64,000 nt of DNA from Corbicula japonica (GCA_038501625.1 JAZAYU010000061.1:1724303-1788302); one strand, 5' to 3'. Positions 30,839 to 43,624 are shown, numbered from the stretch's first letter. The notes: generated by a model from the letters alone, not told the origin. Program-made: numbers and translations.

Positions 30839-33800
30839 CTGCAAGATAGAAAGCTTTTCATGACAATTATGAAAAGGGAACATTAAAAGCCAAATAGACG
30901 ACAAATATCACCAATGCCGGCTGATCTGGATCTATAGTGCTCGCCCTTGGGACAAAAACAACAACCCGTGGAGTAAGGGGTTAAAGGTTATGGTCAATAC
31001 AGATTTTTTTGACAGGTGGTGCTGAGTTAAGTTTACATACAGTAGCAGAATTGTTTTTATATTATATGTTCAATTAAACTACGATGAGAGAAACGTGGTT
31101 CGGGTCTGTTGTGGTAAGCGTTGACAATCCAAAGCACGGACACAAAAGTAATATAAAACTTGTTATCTCGCGGCTATTTGTTTGATTGATAATGTCGCGA
31201 AATTGCTAGTTTTATACAACTCAAGAAACAGTCTCCGCATGACATTTTTAACTCTTTACATAAAGTAACTGACTCGCTCACTCGCTCAATCACTAAAACT
31301 TTTACATTTTTTCCATTCACGTACAAGAAATTGGAAAGGCTGTTAATTTATGAATGGCAAAGTATAAACTACCAGTTTTTCCATGAATTGTTCAAATGCA
31401 TCATTGACGAGCTGACCTCCCCATGGTCCGCCAGTGGCAGCATGAAGTTCTTTCAAAGTTCCGTCTGCTAGAACTTCGTGACCAGTGGTATCAACTGTTC
31501 CACCTGCAATGCAGTATATATCTGGTTTGACATAAAGTACTCGAACCCCAATTTTACTAGAATAACCAACGCAAACATTACGAATGTTATCATTCAGGAA
31601 AACCTCGAGGCTGTGGCTTCTACGTAAACTTTGTGCCTTACCATTGACAGGATTTTCAACTAAAATGACGTAATTTTAACAATATTTTTTTCTTTTATAT
31701 ATTTTTAAGACTAATCGTACCGATTATACTGAGTAAGGCTACTTCTTACCGTTTATTATGATTAACTTTTTAACGTTTATAATCATTACATAGGCTACTT
31801 TTTACAATGAGTGGGTCAATATATTTATTTGATCCAGCAATCCGGGGTAGGAACCTAATTCGTGTTGCGCATTCATTTATTTCGGCGTCAGACATTATAA
31901 AGAATTCCTAGGGTTGAGTTAACCATTTGAAAATAAAGAATATAAAGAAGCGTAGTTATTCGATTGGAATTCTTGTAAAACGCCATCATGAACGCTGACG
32001 CCATCGTGAGCCGGAAATCAATCAATATTCTAAAATCACCGTGTTATTCGTTATACTAACACAAAACGATATATTGCATACCTCCACAATCGACGACTAT
32101 GTATTTCTCCCCCGGGTCAAATGCTCTCAGAAATACACCGTCAACACCGCCGACCCTATTCAGTGCCAGCTCTTTACAGAAGATGGCCGCAGACTCTGGC
32201 TCCAATGCCAAGGTCAGCTGCTCATTAGGTATACCCGCCTGAAAATTACAAACAGGATCTTTGACTTGAAACCAGCCTCAACGATGCCAGGTCTCGTAAA
32301 AGGACGAAAACTTTAGGTGTTTTAAAATAACACATTTTATATTATAAACTGTAGAAGCTTGTAAACAAAGTAAATTCTTAAAAAGTAAAAAGTTCGTAAA
32401 AAGTCTCCCTGTACATATAGTCTGTGCTTTTATCAGTAAAACAACCCGTTACCGATATCATGCAGTGATGGTTACGTATATGAGGGCTATCCTATCAACC
32501 TTCTTTGGGAGTTGTCCCGGCAAGCTCAGTTGGTTGCGTCACCGGAATTGCAGTGCTAGGCGCTGTCGCCGTGACGGTGCGGGTTCGCTCCCAGCTAGAG
32601 GCACTATCATTTAATATTTCTACACAGTCAACGTTCGAGTGAATTTATTAAAAGCCTAAGTTGCTGTAGCGTTACTTACCCCGTAAAATCCGCACACATT
32701 AGATTCTTTGATAAATTAACTATTCCAAAATATGGCGAAATTCATTCCTCCTCAGTCACTGATATGTATTACAGCACACAACATTAGAATGCACATCAAT
32801 AAACCGGGGTTTACGTGTTAAACTCAGAAGACTGCCATTTTGATCATAGTATTTGAAACGAAGCTGCATTGACCTTTTTTAACCATAGATTCATATAAAC
32901 GACCTACCCTGGATGCTGACTCCCGCATGAACTGCTTGGCAGAGTTCCTCCATATTGCGGGCACGGTAATCACCCACTTGATCTCGCGCAAGTTGACGTC
33001 ATCTCGCAGCGCCTCCTTCAACTTTGTCAACAAGTGTTTCTTAAAGGAAAAAACAAGCGTTCCGACCAAAATTAAGTTAAGGAACGTTGTTTTGTTTTGT
33101 TTTTTAAAAAAGGTACAGACGAGATAGAATGCTAGTGTTCATATGTATATTCCAAATACAAAAAACAACAACAAAACTTAAAAGGAGTGATATTAGAAAA
33201 TATCAAAGCTTTGAAATGTAACTGACCAATTGTATAGCTGATAATGGATAAGTAGACAGTCACGTGATAGTATGTTTACATAATCAAGAATGATCTAATG
33301 GCAGGTGGGGCAGGATATAATATATCAGTCACCAATCATCATTTTGGCGATATAAAATTCCTGATGAATTATGTTTAAATAGGTACTTGTGTTTGTTCTG
33401 TCTGTCTATTTGTTGGTAACTTACCTTACTAAGTCTTAACTACTTATCTTGATATTTGTGTACCTTGACATATTTGATGGCTTCAGTAAAAACAAACAAG
33501 GCCTTCATTTTCTTTCCATCTGCATCTGCAAGCATCATATCTCGGTTCAAATCCTGAAAAAAAAACAAGAAAGTATTTAATGTGCGCGATTTGCTCGTTT
33601 TGGTATGAACACAATATAATGTTGAAAATAGCATTACAATAATTGAAAAATCACTGTTTAAATTGATAATAAATTCACCGACTTCATAATATTAACGCCG
33701 TTTTACCTTAATTTTTTACCTTTTCATGGTGAAGTTTCATTTTGAAATGGCGGAAGTAATACCATTGTTTGTGTTCGTTCTTTAAGGTTAACGTTTTGTA

Positions 33801-34037
33801 TTTGCTTTCTGCCTCAAACCCAAAGGAATGAAATTTCTGATCCGGATCGATTAACACAGTTGTTGGCGCTTGCAGCCCGAGCTCTGCGCTCCCGAGCCAG
33901 GCTTGATCTGTGTTTATATCCGACAGATGCGTTCCGGTGTCTCTGCGCAGGTAGTATGCATATCCGGTGCACGTGGTGCCAAAATCAATGGCGGCAATCA
34001 CAATTCTACCCAACTTTGATCCAGGCCTAGAAGCCAT
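29867..34037 (-). CDS. HSPA12-like Hsp70 family protein, 6 coding exons, complete
   Basis: Coding segments on the minus strand: 34037-33720, 33553-33464, 33039-32908, 32238-32082, 31503-31373, 30838-29867; 599 residues. Hsp70/actin-fold ATPase of the HSPA12A/B group. Visible signatures: phosphate-1 loop AAIDFGTTCTGYAYYL (near residue 15), IKWVITVPAIW, LEPESAAIFC, phosphate-2 loop VDCGGGTVDTTGHE, GGPWGGQLVNDAF and adenosine motif LLLVGGFSESPAV. As in the family, the C-terminal part does not look like a canonical Hsp70 substrate-binding domain and there is no EEVD end. The start ATG (MASRPGSKLGR) lies 1 nt after an acceptor (cattacag), so the 5' UTR is spliced; the earlier UTR exon was not located. 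Bivalves are known to have many HSPA12-type genes. Client and regulation are unknown; no heat-shock element was established. Confidence 0.93.
30912..30984. mobile_element. family B half element (HSPA12-like intron 5)
   Basis: 'atgccggctgatctggatct' to 'gtggagtaaggggttaa'. Confidence 0.55.
31373..31503 (-). CDS. HSPA12-like exon 5
   Basis: 131 bp, acceptor cattgcag, donor CTG|gtagtt: GGTVDTTGHEVLADGTLKEL and on to FEQFMEKL. Confidence 0.9.
32082..32238 (-). CDS. HSPA12-like exon 4
   Basis: 157 bp, acceptor aattttcag, donor GGA G|gtatgc: AGIPNEQLTLALEPESAAIF and on to KYIVVDCG. Ends inside the phosphate-2 loop. Confidence 0.9.
32514..32604 (+). repeat. tRNA-derived sequence, probably SINE head (HSPA12-like intron)
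   Basis: A-box-like AGCTCAGTTGG (32523-32533) and B-box-like GGTTCGCTCCC (32582-32592), about 50 bp apart. The 5' GTCCCGG has no matching 3' acceptor strand, so this is not a functional tRNA as it stands. Followed by AT-rich sequence without a clear tail. Confidence 0.5.
32908..33039 (-). CDS. HSPA12-like exon 3
   Basis: 132 bp, acceptor cctttaag, donor AGG|gtaggt: KHLLTKLKEALRDD, then IKWVITVPAIWRNSAKQFMR. Confidence 0.9.
33464..33553 (-). CDS. HSPA12-like exon 2
   Basis: 90 bp, acceptor tttttttcag, donor AAG|gtacac: DLNRDMMLADADGKKMKALF and on to EAIKYVK. Confidence 0.88.
33720..34037 (-). CDS. HSPA12-like exon 1: start and phosphate-1 loop
   Basis: ATG at 34037-34035, right after an intron acceptor; donor AAG|gtaaaa. 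106 codons with IAAIDFGTTCTGYAYYL and PTTVLIDPDQKFHSFGFEAE. Confidence 0.92.
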
Positions 34038-34509
34038 TCTGTAATGAAAAAAGAACACATACTGTTAAATATAAAAAACAAAACAACTGCGACAAGAAGA
34101 CCCTTCTTTAAATTGAACATCTGCCCCAAAAACTTATGTAAATGTTCCAATTTCAAATTAGATTCTAACTTAGTCAACTTAGTAACAATGTTACGTTGAG
34201 TGAAGGGCAGCAGGATGGACCGCAGACAAAATATGATCACCATACATCACCTTGTGTATGAAGATTTCGAGTGAAGGTGCTACGGATTCTATGTTCTGGG
34301 ATGGCATTTTGTTGCGTACTTGACGACAAGAATCTAGACTAGTGTATTCTAAATTCCTGTTGAAGGGTTTCTGCAGTGAAGTTGTGTGTTCAAATGCTAT
34401 TAGAAGGCTTTAACATAATACAAAATTTTGTCCATACGCAAGCCAAACCACGTTGAGGTTAAGGGAGATTCTTTAAACTTAAAACTCGGTTTTATTGACA
34501 TATGTGCCC

Positions 34510-34645
34510 AAGGTTATAAAACTGAGCATGGAAACCAGTCTCAAATCTCAAGCATCTGATTGGCTGAAATGGCGACCAGTCGCCATTTCAGCCAATCAGA
34601 TGCTTGAGATTTGAGACTGGTTTCCAAACTCAGTTTTATAACCTT
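34510..34645. mobile_element. family A palindromic element, near perfect
   Basis: 136 bp, 67-nt arms with two adjacent mismatches (GAGCATGG against GAGTTTGG), loop CA. Flanks GTGCCC and CAGCC match the family ends. Confidence 0.87.
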
Positions 34646-35611
34646 CAGCCAAACTGACTAAAGATCTCCTATGCCAGTGTTATGTTTGTTTGTTAAGACA
34701 TATCACATTTATGAAGATAGATGTACCATTATTGCATTATTTAAATCAAAACAACATTTTTCTCAGGGCAGATTTACACGGGCGGTTAATAGGGACGTAC
34801 GGTGTTCTTGGAATAAATCTACCTGTTGATACAGTTTTTGTTTCTCAGTATACCAAAAAAAAGATTAATGTCAAAACATTCTGTGAGAAGCCAGCGATTG
34901 ATGTGAAACTATCGACTTGTACGGATAAATTGATAGATGTGAGACAGAAATAGGAATACGACAAGCAGCCTTCAAACGTGGTAGGCGGAATTTGAAAAAA
35001 AAAGTTCGTTAAAATATAAGAAGAAGAACGACACGAACAACACACTTATATTTTACGATCATAGCACAAAATAAGCATTTCTGTCAGCTTGAATGAGATA
35101 CATTAAAAACGAGACTGTTACATTATATTTAATATGAACATGTCTTTGATTGTACAAGCAAAAGAAATCTATACCGGTATTAATGTTTGAATTATATAGA
35201 AACGCAGAAAAGACTTACATGGTTACAACACTATTTCCATAACCGAGCAGCTTAAAACCGACTTTTGTTTAATCGGCTGTTAAAACGTGTACTCTTTATT
35301 ATTTAAAACGTAAAACAAAAAAACCCCAAACAAATCAGTGATCAAACACTTTGTTGATACCGAGTCAAAATGACTCTAAACCTTTACTGCATATTAAGTT
35401 GAGAATCTTATAAAACGGGTTAACAACTCCGAGACACCTATCTATTCTATAGCCTATTGTCTCGGCGGCTTTATCAAAACTACATCTTATACTGCTAATA
35501 TTTGACGACAAAAGGTCGAACAAAAGCGTAAATCAATTACTTTACACAGCTGTAAATTGTTTAATTGGAACTGAAGAATTCTGCTAGTCCTTTAACATCC
35601 TCCTTGACAAT
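34646..35611. other. no gene recognised
   Basis: AT-rich intergenic sequence upstream of the HSPA12-like gene; may hold its promoter and 5' UTR exon. The 87-residue open frame at 34690-34953 resembles nothing I know. Confidence 0.5.
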
Positions 35612-35613
35612 GT

Positions 35614-35644
<31 letters not shown>

Positions 35645-35735
35645 GATGATGATGATGATGACGATGACGACGACGACGATGATGATGATAAGGACGACGA
35701 CGACGACGATGATGATGATGGTGAGGATGATGATA
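35612..35735. repeat. GAT/GAC trinucleotide microsatellite
   Basis: 'gatgatgat' and 'gacgacgac' runs for about 120 bp; gives spurious Met/Thr- and His-rich open frames on the two strands. Confidence 0.95.
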
Positions 35736-37020
35736 GAGACTGTTTCTGGCATCAGAATAGCAAACCAAACATCCATGAAGCTCATCAGTAAACATTTATA
35801 ATAGTGTGCAAAACAAGTGCAGCATGATGAAATTGGTATACATTTTGGACGATCATAAACAATATTATTAGGATTAGTCCATCCTAGGTTTAGAATGCTG
35901 GGCAGGCACTGTGGTCTTCTGTACAACATTTGATAGCGCATTCTTTATCATCGAATCAAAATATAAACATTTAAAATTCCCTGTTCGGTGTTGGAGAAGA
36001 CTGGATAAATATTGTTTTCGAGCTACAGAGCAGGCAGTGCTATCGACTTACAATAACAAAGGAGCGATAACTCCAGAGGGACTAGAGAAATCTGGTTGGT
36101 TATAGAACTTGACCGAGATATAGCCAATATATATATATGTGGCCAAGGTTAGTGAAGAATGTGGAAGTTTCACAAATTTTGTGGATTTCATCTGCTACAT
36201 GCGTTCTCAAAAGGGGCATAAAAACTTTTGAGAGATAGCACTAGTTTCAGCATATTTTGTCGTAATCATCGGACTTTCTTGGCATTGTGATCTATGCCCA
36301 AGATTACAAAACTGAGCATGGAAACCAGTCTCAAATCTCATCTTAAAACCTTCAGCCCTAGTCTTGGAACCCAAACTAAACAGTTTCAAACTTATCCCTT
36401 ATAAAACAAAAGAAACATTTTAGATCAGCGATAATCGAATCAATTACTGCGACGCCGATTTTCATAGCCTTTTTCTGTAATTGACCGTACTAGTATTTAG
36501 ATCAACTTTTAAGATGTTATCGAAGCGCACACTCTTAGCAAGTATGGCATAAGTGGATAAAAAGTGAAGCCAAGCGCACCCAGAACAGACATCAAGCAGG
36601 GTACCAGTTCACCGGAGCGGACATTAAGCACGAGAGCAGTTAACTAGAGGGGCGCCAAGCGCAATAGTGGACATCAGCAGTGCACCAGTTAACTAGAAAT
36701 GACATCAACCAGGTTTGCAAGCAAACCAGAGCTATTTACCAGCACATCAGAGCTGACATCACAGGGCACCAGGTATGCCAGAATGGAAGACCTATACTAC
36801 TCAAATCAAAGGGCCACTTTTGTATGCTGAAATTGTTATTGTAAAAGTTGACATTTTTTAACAGTTTATGATATATATTTATGTTTTGTTTGCATTGTTT
36901 ATTTGATCAAACCAATAAATTAGTAATCTGAGTTAAAATATTAAACTACAGCACGAGTTTAATATTATCTAGGCGGGGAAAACTTACAGACAACAAAAAT
37001 GGCCCTCAAATTTTGAGTAG
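35736..37020. other. no gene recognised; degenerate relatives of the 63-bp array
   Basis: Contains a truncated family A copy at ~36295-36361. Around 36580-36790, fragments such as 'caccagttaactagaa' and 'gacatcaaccagg' resemble the array at 37026. Confidence 0.5.
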
Positions 37021-37025
37021 TTATA

Positions 37026-37960
37026 TTAATAGTGCAACTGACATCAAAACGGGCACCAGCTGACCAGAACCGACATCAATCTGGGTACCGGTTGACAAGA
37101 GCTGACATCAAACAGGGCACCAGCTGACCAGAACCGACATTAATCTGGTTACCAGTTGACGAGGCTGATATCAAACAGGGCACCAGCTGACCAGAAACGA
37201 CATCAATCTGGGTACCAGTTAACGCTTGCAAAATCAATCAGAGCACCAGCTGACCAGAACCGATATCAATATGGGTACCAGTTAACGCTTGCAAAATCAA
37301 TCAGAGCACCAGCTGACCAGAATCGATATCAATCTGGGTACCAGTTAACGCTTGCAATATCAACCAGGGCACCAGCTGACCAGAATCGACATCAATATGG
37401 GTACCAGTTAACGATGTCAATATAAATCAGGGCACCAGCTGACCAGAAACGACATCAATCTGAATACCAGTTGACGCTTGCAAAATCAACCAGGGCACCA
37501 GCTGACCAGAACCGACATCAATATGGGTACCAGTTAACGCTTGCAAAATCAATCAGAGCACCAGCCGACCAGAACCGACATCAATCTGGGTACCAGTAAA
37601 CGCTTTAAATATCAAACAGGACACCAGCTTACCAGAAACGACATCAATCTGGTTACCAGTTAACGCTTGCAATATCAACCAGGGCACCAGGTGACCAGAA
37701 CCGACATCAATCTGGGTACCAGTTAACGATGTCAATATCAATCAGAGCACCAGCTTACCAGAACCGACATCAATCTGGGTACCAGTTAACGATGTCAATA
37801 TCAATCAAAGCACCAGCTGACCAGAACCGACATCAATCTGGGTACCAGTTAACAATGTCAAAATCAACTAAGGCACCAGCTGACCAGAACCGACATCAAT
37901 CTGGGTACCAGTTAACGCTTGCAATATCAACCAGGGCACCAGTTGACCAGAACCGATATG
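37026..37960. repeat. 63-bp minisatellite
   Basis: The unit 'caccagctgaccagaaccga' + 'catcaatctgggtaccagtt' + 'aacgcttgcaaaatcaatca' + 'gag' is repeated about 15 times. 63 is divisible by 3, so open frames (for example APADQNRHQSGYQLT repeats) appear on both strands. Two linker variants occur, 'aacgcttgcaa' and 'aacgatgtcaa', the latter mostly toward the right end. Confidence 0.92.
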
Positions 37961-38895
37961 AGGGCTTACAGGGATTAAAAACTGACAATTCATAACTTAA
38001 GACAAAGTTTATTCCACATGACAGAAAAAAATGTTAAATGTACAGAGAAGCATTTATAGAGTTATTAAATGTAAAAAAGCTACTAACATTGCATTGTGTT
38101 TGTGTCTATATATAAATGTTTGTAATGCATATACACACCTGTATGTTTGTAAATAAATAAGCATCACCAATGCACCACTTATTCTAATGGATATGCAGAC
38201 CCTGTAACGACCATAAATTTGTGTTAAGTGAATACAAAGACATGAATAAACACAAAATTCCCCTCTCTCATTCCTAGTATCAATAATGACCAAGGAGGTT
38301 TAATAAGATATTGTTTGTTTTTGAAAGTCCATGAAATGCTTGATTCTTATTCTAAAGTGAATATAGCATTGATAACTGATATTCAAACAATCTGAAGGGA
38401 AGACCATAAGAACAGGGTTTAAAGATTGATAAGAAACACTCTACTGCTTGAAATTATTGTTTGTTTTATGCAGGTTTCATCTGCATTTTAAATACAGTAT
38501 TTTTTATGTCACAGGGTTTTTGTTTTCATTAAAAACAACTTTAAAAAATACACAAAAAACCCTCAACAATGCACACAACGAATATGGTATGTCTTCCTTG
38601 CAAAATAATAAAACACTCAACATTTTGATCAACAGATAAGGGGAGATAATTAGAACAAACTTTAAAGATTGATTAGAAACAATCGAATGCCTGAAGTTAT
38701 TGTTTGTTTATGCAGGTTTCAATTATGTTTGATTTATGTTTTTTTTGTCACAGAGTTTTTGTTTCCATTAAAAACAACTTAAAAAAATACAAAAAAACTC
38801 AACAATTCACACAACAAATATTGTAAGTCTCCCTCACAAAACAATAAAACACACAACAAACAATCTGATCGACAGATAATAAAATAAAACTATCA
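37961..38895. other. no gene recognised; internal direct duplication
   Basis: Two related stretches, ~38395-38640 and ~38640-38880, share 'gattgataagaaaca' / 'gattgattagaaacaa', 'ttattgtttgttttatgcag' and 'cacagggtttttgtttt', so a ~245-bp tandem duplication. Confidence 0.55.
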
Positions 38896-38898
38896 AGT

Positions 38899-39142
38899 AC
38901 TTAACCCTTTCCTCCATAGACACACATTGATTGCGTGGGCCAACAGTGAAGATCCAAATCAGCCGGCACATCCGTGCTGTCTTATCAGGATCTGCACTGT
39001 TCGCTTTTTGATTTGTTAGGTTATTTCTGACCAAAATTTGACCATTGCAGATCCTGACCAGACAGCACAAATGTGCCAGCTGATATGGATCTACACTGGT
39101 CGCACATTTGTAAAAATGTGTATATATGGAGGAAAGGGTTAA
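38899..39142. mobile_element. family B palindromic element, near complete
   Basis: 'aaccctttcctccatagaca' to 'tatggaggaaagggttaa'. Confidence 0.8.
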
Positions 39143-39162
39143 CTGTAAGTGCTAAGCACAGT

Positions 39163-39515
39163 TTGTGTCACATCTGTAACCAATGTAGACCCAGATCTGG
39201 CTAGCCAGCAAATGTACAGTCTGGTCAGGGTCTACAATGGTTACTGAGCCAAACATCCCTATGAACAAAGAATGCACTGGCTTAGAGTAAAATTAACCTG
39301 TTTCTTCATATATATGCATTTATAGCGTGTGCAAACAGTGCAGATCCAGATCAGCTGGCACATCCCTGTCGTATGATTAGAATCTTCAGTCTGCTTTTTG
39401 ATTTATGAGGTTATTATAAGCGACCAGTGCAGATATTGATAAAATGTGCCAACTGGTCTGAATCTACACTGGTTACACATGCAATAAGATGGGTATATAT
39501 GAAGTAAAGGGTCAT
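39163..39515. mobile_element. family B elements, one degenerate and one nearly full
   Basis: A decayed part at 39163-39250 ('ccagatctggctagcc') is followed by a fuller copy at ~39296-39515 ('ctgtttcttcatatatatgc' to 'gaagtaaagggtca'). Confidence 0.65.
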
Positions 39516-39712
39516 TGGCCCAGAACTGCCAACATTTATCATTATAACCTAAAAACATAACCATTTACAAGCATTAAAAGATTCAACAAGCAACTGGAAT
39601 ACATGTATTGTGATGTATGAATGCTCCCCTAACCATATGTCATGTAATGGCAAATATGTCTTCCGGCAGCGACACAATATCACACATTGACTGAGTCACA
39701 TTTCAGTAAACT

Positions 39713-39988
39713 AGATAGCTGTTCAGTTGAACACTTCTGTTGCCCTCGGGTACTAAGTCAGAATAAAAATGCAAGTACAAAAAGGGTCATAACTCCATCA
39801 AATCTGATCCTGATTTAAAGAATTTGTCATCACCATGACCATGTTGTCATAAGCAATATAATTTGAAAGCTTCATGAAGCAATATTAAGAAATGGCAAAG
39901 TTATAGCCACCGTTAAGTTTTTGTGACAGATGGACCGATGGACAAAGCAATCCCTATCTATCGCCTTTTCTTTGAAAGGGCAACAAAA
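39713..39988. mobile_element. tandem-core element F, single-core copy
   Basis: 5' end 'tagctgttcagttgaacact', one ~155-bp core ('gtcataactccatcaaat', 'aatttgaaagcttcatgaag', 'aaatggcaaagttatagcc'), a GGAC-rich tail and 3' end 'tttgaaagggcaac'. Same ends as the element at 52911-54101, which has about seven cores. Confidence 0.75.
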
Positions 39989-40074
39989 AAACTGTAAATC
40001 TTCACAGTGGATGATGTCACTCATGATATAACCTGTTAGACATATATCTGGATTTGTCAGGGAAGCTCATACAG

Positions 40075-40233
40075 GGCCCCAAGATCATAAAACAAAATTG
40101 TAGACCAGTCTCAATTGATATCAAATCTCAAGTATCTGACTGACTGAAATGGCAACCAGTTGCCATTTCAACCAATCAGATTCTTGAGATTTTAGACTGG
40201 TCTCCAGATTTAGTTTAACGGTCTTGGGCATAG
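40075..40233. mobile_element. family A palindromic element, diverged
   Basis: 'ccccaagatcataaaac' and 'gtctccagatttagttt' ends; centre 'ggcaaccagttgccatt'. Confidence 0.7.
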
Positions 40234-40498
40234 GTAATTTTAAACAGTTTTTCTACAGCAACACTGATTTGTCATAGGAATAGCAACTGCGTGTGTACAC
40301 ATAAGCATTTAAAACACAACACAAATACCTGTGTGAAAAACAAAATAGCTACACTTAAAACAGACAAATGCAATACAGGGTTATAATACCTCTTACACCA
40401 CATGAGACAGGCTTTTATATTCAAAAGGCAAACAGTGGAGATACAGATAAGCCTGCAATTTGTGCAATCTAATCTGGATCTAAACTTTTTGCTTCTTG

Positions 40499-40736
40499 TT
40501 AACCCTTTCCTCTATAAATTCACATTTTTATGCATTTGCGACCAGTGTAGATCCAGATTAGCTGACACATCCATGCCGTCTAATCAGGATCTGCACTGGT
40601 CGCAATTTGGTCAGATATAACCAAACAAATAAAAAAGCAAACAGTTTATATCCTGATCAGACAGCACGGATGTGCCGGATGATCTGGATCTAAACTGTTC
40701 GCCCTTGAAGGTGTTTCTATGGAGGACAGGATTAAA
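40499..40736. mobile_element. family B palindromic element, near complete
   Basis: 'aaccctttcctctataaatt' to 'tatggaggacagg', with the inner motif 'gatcagacagcacggatgtg'. Confidence 0.8.
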
Positions 40737-40776
40737 TCTAAAATAAAAAAGTGTAGTTTCTGATGAGATGCATGGA

Positions 40777-41157
40777 TATAAGTATCATGCATGAGTGTGA
40801 GGTGAAGATGGAAAAATCTGTCACCGAGGGTTAACTGTTTTGCGGGAACGAGGCTCTGCCGAGTTCCCGCCAAAACAGTTCACCCGAGGTGACAGATTTT
40901 TCTATCTTTACCGAATGTCTCATGCAAGATACTTTTTCTTGCATACATTTTATTATTTATAACATTTCTATGTATGTATACAAACTTTTTTTATATTCCT
41001 TATGCTGAAATATTGACATTAACGCTAACCTTTTTTATAAATGACGTCAATAACTTGAATATATGACGTCACTCACGTGACTCATTCTACACGGGGGGGT
41101 GTAGGATCGAAATTTCCTACACGGGTGAAATCACCGGATGTCCTGATCTGGTATGCA
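40777..41157. mobile_element. foldback element family D, copy 1
   Basis: 381 bp. Its first ~155 bp form a palindrome ('agtatcatgcatgag' with 'ctcatgcaagatact'; 'aaaaatctgtcaccgag' with 'cgaggtgacagattttt'), followed by ~220 bp with two TGACGTCA sites (41042, 41064) and a C/G-run hairpin ('tacacgggggggtgta'). A near-identical inverted copy lies at 51831-52210. Confidence 0.85.
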
Positions 41158-41244
41158 TGGATGTGCAGTCCGATCAAGATCTACAAAGGTACACAAGCCA
41201 TATCGATAACATGATGGATAAATTACCCAGTAGCTAGAAACAAT

Positions 41245-42150
41245 GATGTTTCTTCCAGACCAACCTGTAAGAATCTTTATCTGTGTAAGGATTGTCAATA
41301 AAATCACAATCCTATAAACTCACAAAAACATCATCCAAAAACCCTAAACAATCCATTTTCACCAAAACACCAATAATGCAGACAATTTTATTGATAAACA
41401 GAAAAGAAAACAACAAAAAAATACAGGACTTATATGCAAAACCTAATATTACTTCTGAATTAGGAATACATGTAGCTTTTTTCAAGAAAATTCAAAATAA
41501 ATATCCAAACACAAAAGTGTGTTGTTTACTGAAAGCTCTTATCTCCAACAAAAGCATTTTATGATCCATAAAAAACTATCCTTGATTATCAAAAATGTGT
41601 ATCACATGTTGTAGCAATAAAAACCGACAGAAAATATACATCAGTAAAAAAAGACAATAGTAAAGTATCAACAGTAAAGTAAAAATTGCACTTAAATAAC
41701 TTCCTTCTAACTTGGTAACAAACAAATCAAAACTGGTTCTGTAAGTTAAAAAGAAGCTCAATATCGCTATATTTAATAAAAATGTTCTATTCTTAAACCT
41801 CTAATAAATACAGGATTCTTAGATGGACATGCTTTAAGATTTAAATGAATAAAGTAAGCTGGTTGTTACACATCTGTATCCAACAGCAAATACAATCTAG
41901 CATTACAGTCACTAAGCATACGCACACACTGTTAACCCTTTAACCGCCAAAAGTCTTGGGACAATTAAAAATAATTACTTTTTTCATGTCCCAATATTTA
42001 AGGTCGCCAAAAATAATAAATGTATGTATAAACCAATTTTTGTCTAAAAGCTTGTTGGGACATTTTCACAAAGTGTATATGGAATGACCGCTGCATACAA
42101 TACTAAGAAATGAAACGAAGCACAAGGTACTTCATGGGATTGCTTTTTTC
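41245..42150. other. no gene recognised
   Basis: A-rich sequence; may be distal 3' UTR or downstream flank of the ATPase gene on the minus strand. The 90-residue open frame at 41292-41564 is not recognised. Confidence 0.45.
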
Positions 42151-42154
42151 CCCC

Positions 42155-42250
42155 ATTTGTGCCATCTGATCTAAACCAGTTGCTTTGAGATTCATTAGGT
42201 TATTTCTGACCAAAAAGTCAACCAGTGTAGATCCAGATCAGATGGAACCC
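42155..42250. mobile_element. family B element fragment
   Basis: 'ttaggttatttctgacc' and 'gtgtagatccagatcagatg' only. Confidence 0.55.
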
Positions 42251-43336
42251 CTAAATAAATGCACTAGTCAAAATGAATAGAAGGGCGAGTCCACTATATT
42301 AATTCAGTGACTGGTACTAAATCTAACAGTATACATTGCAATTAACCAAAAATCATTCCATTCGAACCCGGAATATCATCGTTGTAATTCTATAAGAATG
42401 TGATTCTAAAATGTTGAACATTAAATTTGCACCAATTTGTTTTTTTTGTCTGTTTAGAACCACTTAAATAAGATACCCCCTTTTCAGTTACAAATCAGAT
42501 AGTCCATATACAGCATGTGATATTTTGTAGTATTTCCATTGGTCATTTCATTCTGCTCTTCCAAAATGTCGTAAAACATGTATACGTCTTCTTAGAATTA
42601 CAGCGAATATTCAAAACTATAAGAATATTCTAACTCGCATGCTTTTTACCAACTTCCATACTACTGCATAAATACAACAAAAATTGAGCTTTTTTGTATA
42701 ATGATACATTTCTTCAGACATTTCTTCAGACATTCACTTCTTTACTAACAAAGAGTAAAAGCCAACACACATATGATGAACATTACATGTGTACATGGCC
42801 GTCTGCTCCATAACAATAAACCTACTGTGATGCCCAAGCGGGAAGTTTACACTTGGAGAAGTGGGAGATTTGGTAAAAAGGAAATTTGGCACAAAGAAAG
42901 TGAGAGGTTGTTCATTCTATGTAAAACACCACTCAAATTTAAAGAAATTGCGGTTTTAACGTAAGCAAAAGTTGGAAGCTTCACAGGTAGGTTGACAACA
43001 GACTGGTGGCTCAAATGGCTTAAACATTCAACAAAACCATCCATTCATCCGACCCACTCCTGATACAACTTAATAATGTTGAATCCAATCAGCACCCAAC
43101 AGCTTCACATTTCAAGTATCTTTTAAGAAAATAACACCCAGCAATAAAAATAAACAGGTTTACCTTATTCTAGCATTTAGAAACTCAAAAGAAAAAAATA
43201 TAGCTACATTTGGAAATTCATAAGAATAAAATACTATGTGTGTATAAATATTATTAAAAGTAGTTGTATATAACTTAAAAATTACATTTTCATTCAAACT
43301 GTGTAAAGGCTACCAAATTAATATGGTATATAAACC
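42251..43336. other. no gene recognised
   Basis: Downstream flank, possibly 3' UTR, of the minus-strand ATPase gene. I found no unambiguous poly(A) signal. Confidence 0.45.
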
Positions 43337-43337
43337 T

Positions 43338-43487
43338 GGGCACAAGATCATAAAATCATCATTTGAGACCAGCCTCAAATCCCAATCATCTGATTGGCTG
43401 AAATGGTGACCATTTGCCATTTCAGCCAATCGGATGTTTGAGATTTAAGACTGGTCTCCAGATTTAGTTTTATGATCTTGGGCACGG
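43338..43487. mobile_element. family A palindromic element, diverged
   Basis: 'gggcacaagatcataaaatc' and 'ttttatgatcttgggcac' ends; centre 'atggtgaccatttgccat'. Confidence 0.72.
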
Positions 43488-43624
43488 AACTAATAGTTTT
43501 ATACCAACTTAAAATTACATTTTCTTTCAAATTGTGTAAAGACTAATAAATAGTTTATAAAAACCTGAAATAACAAGGATTTCATATCAGCTGCAGGCAC
43601 AGTGCAAATAGCAAGCCCACATGA

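Noticed and set aside
37156..37995. Repeat proteins of the APADQNRHQSGYQLT type
   Set aside because: Same reason: a 63-bp period gives open frames in both directions, and frames shift between neighbouring units.
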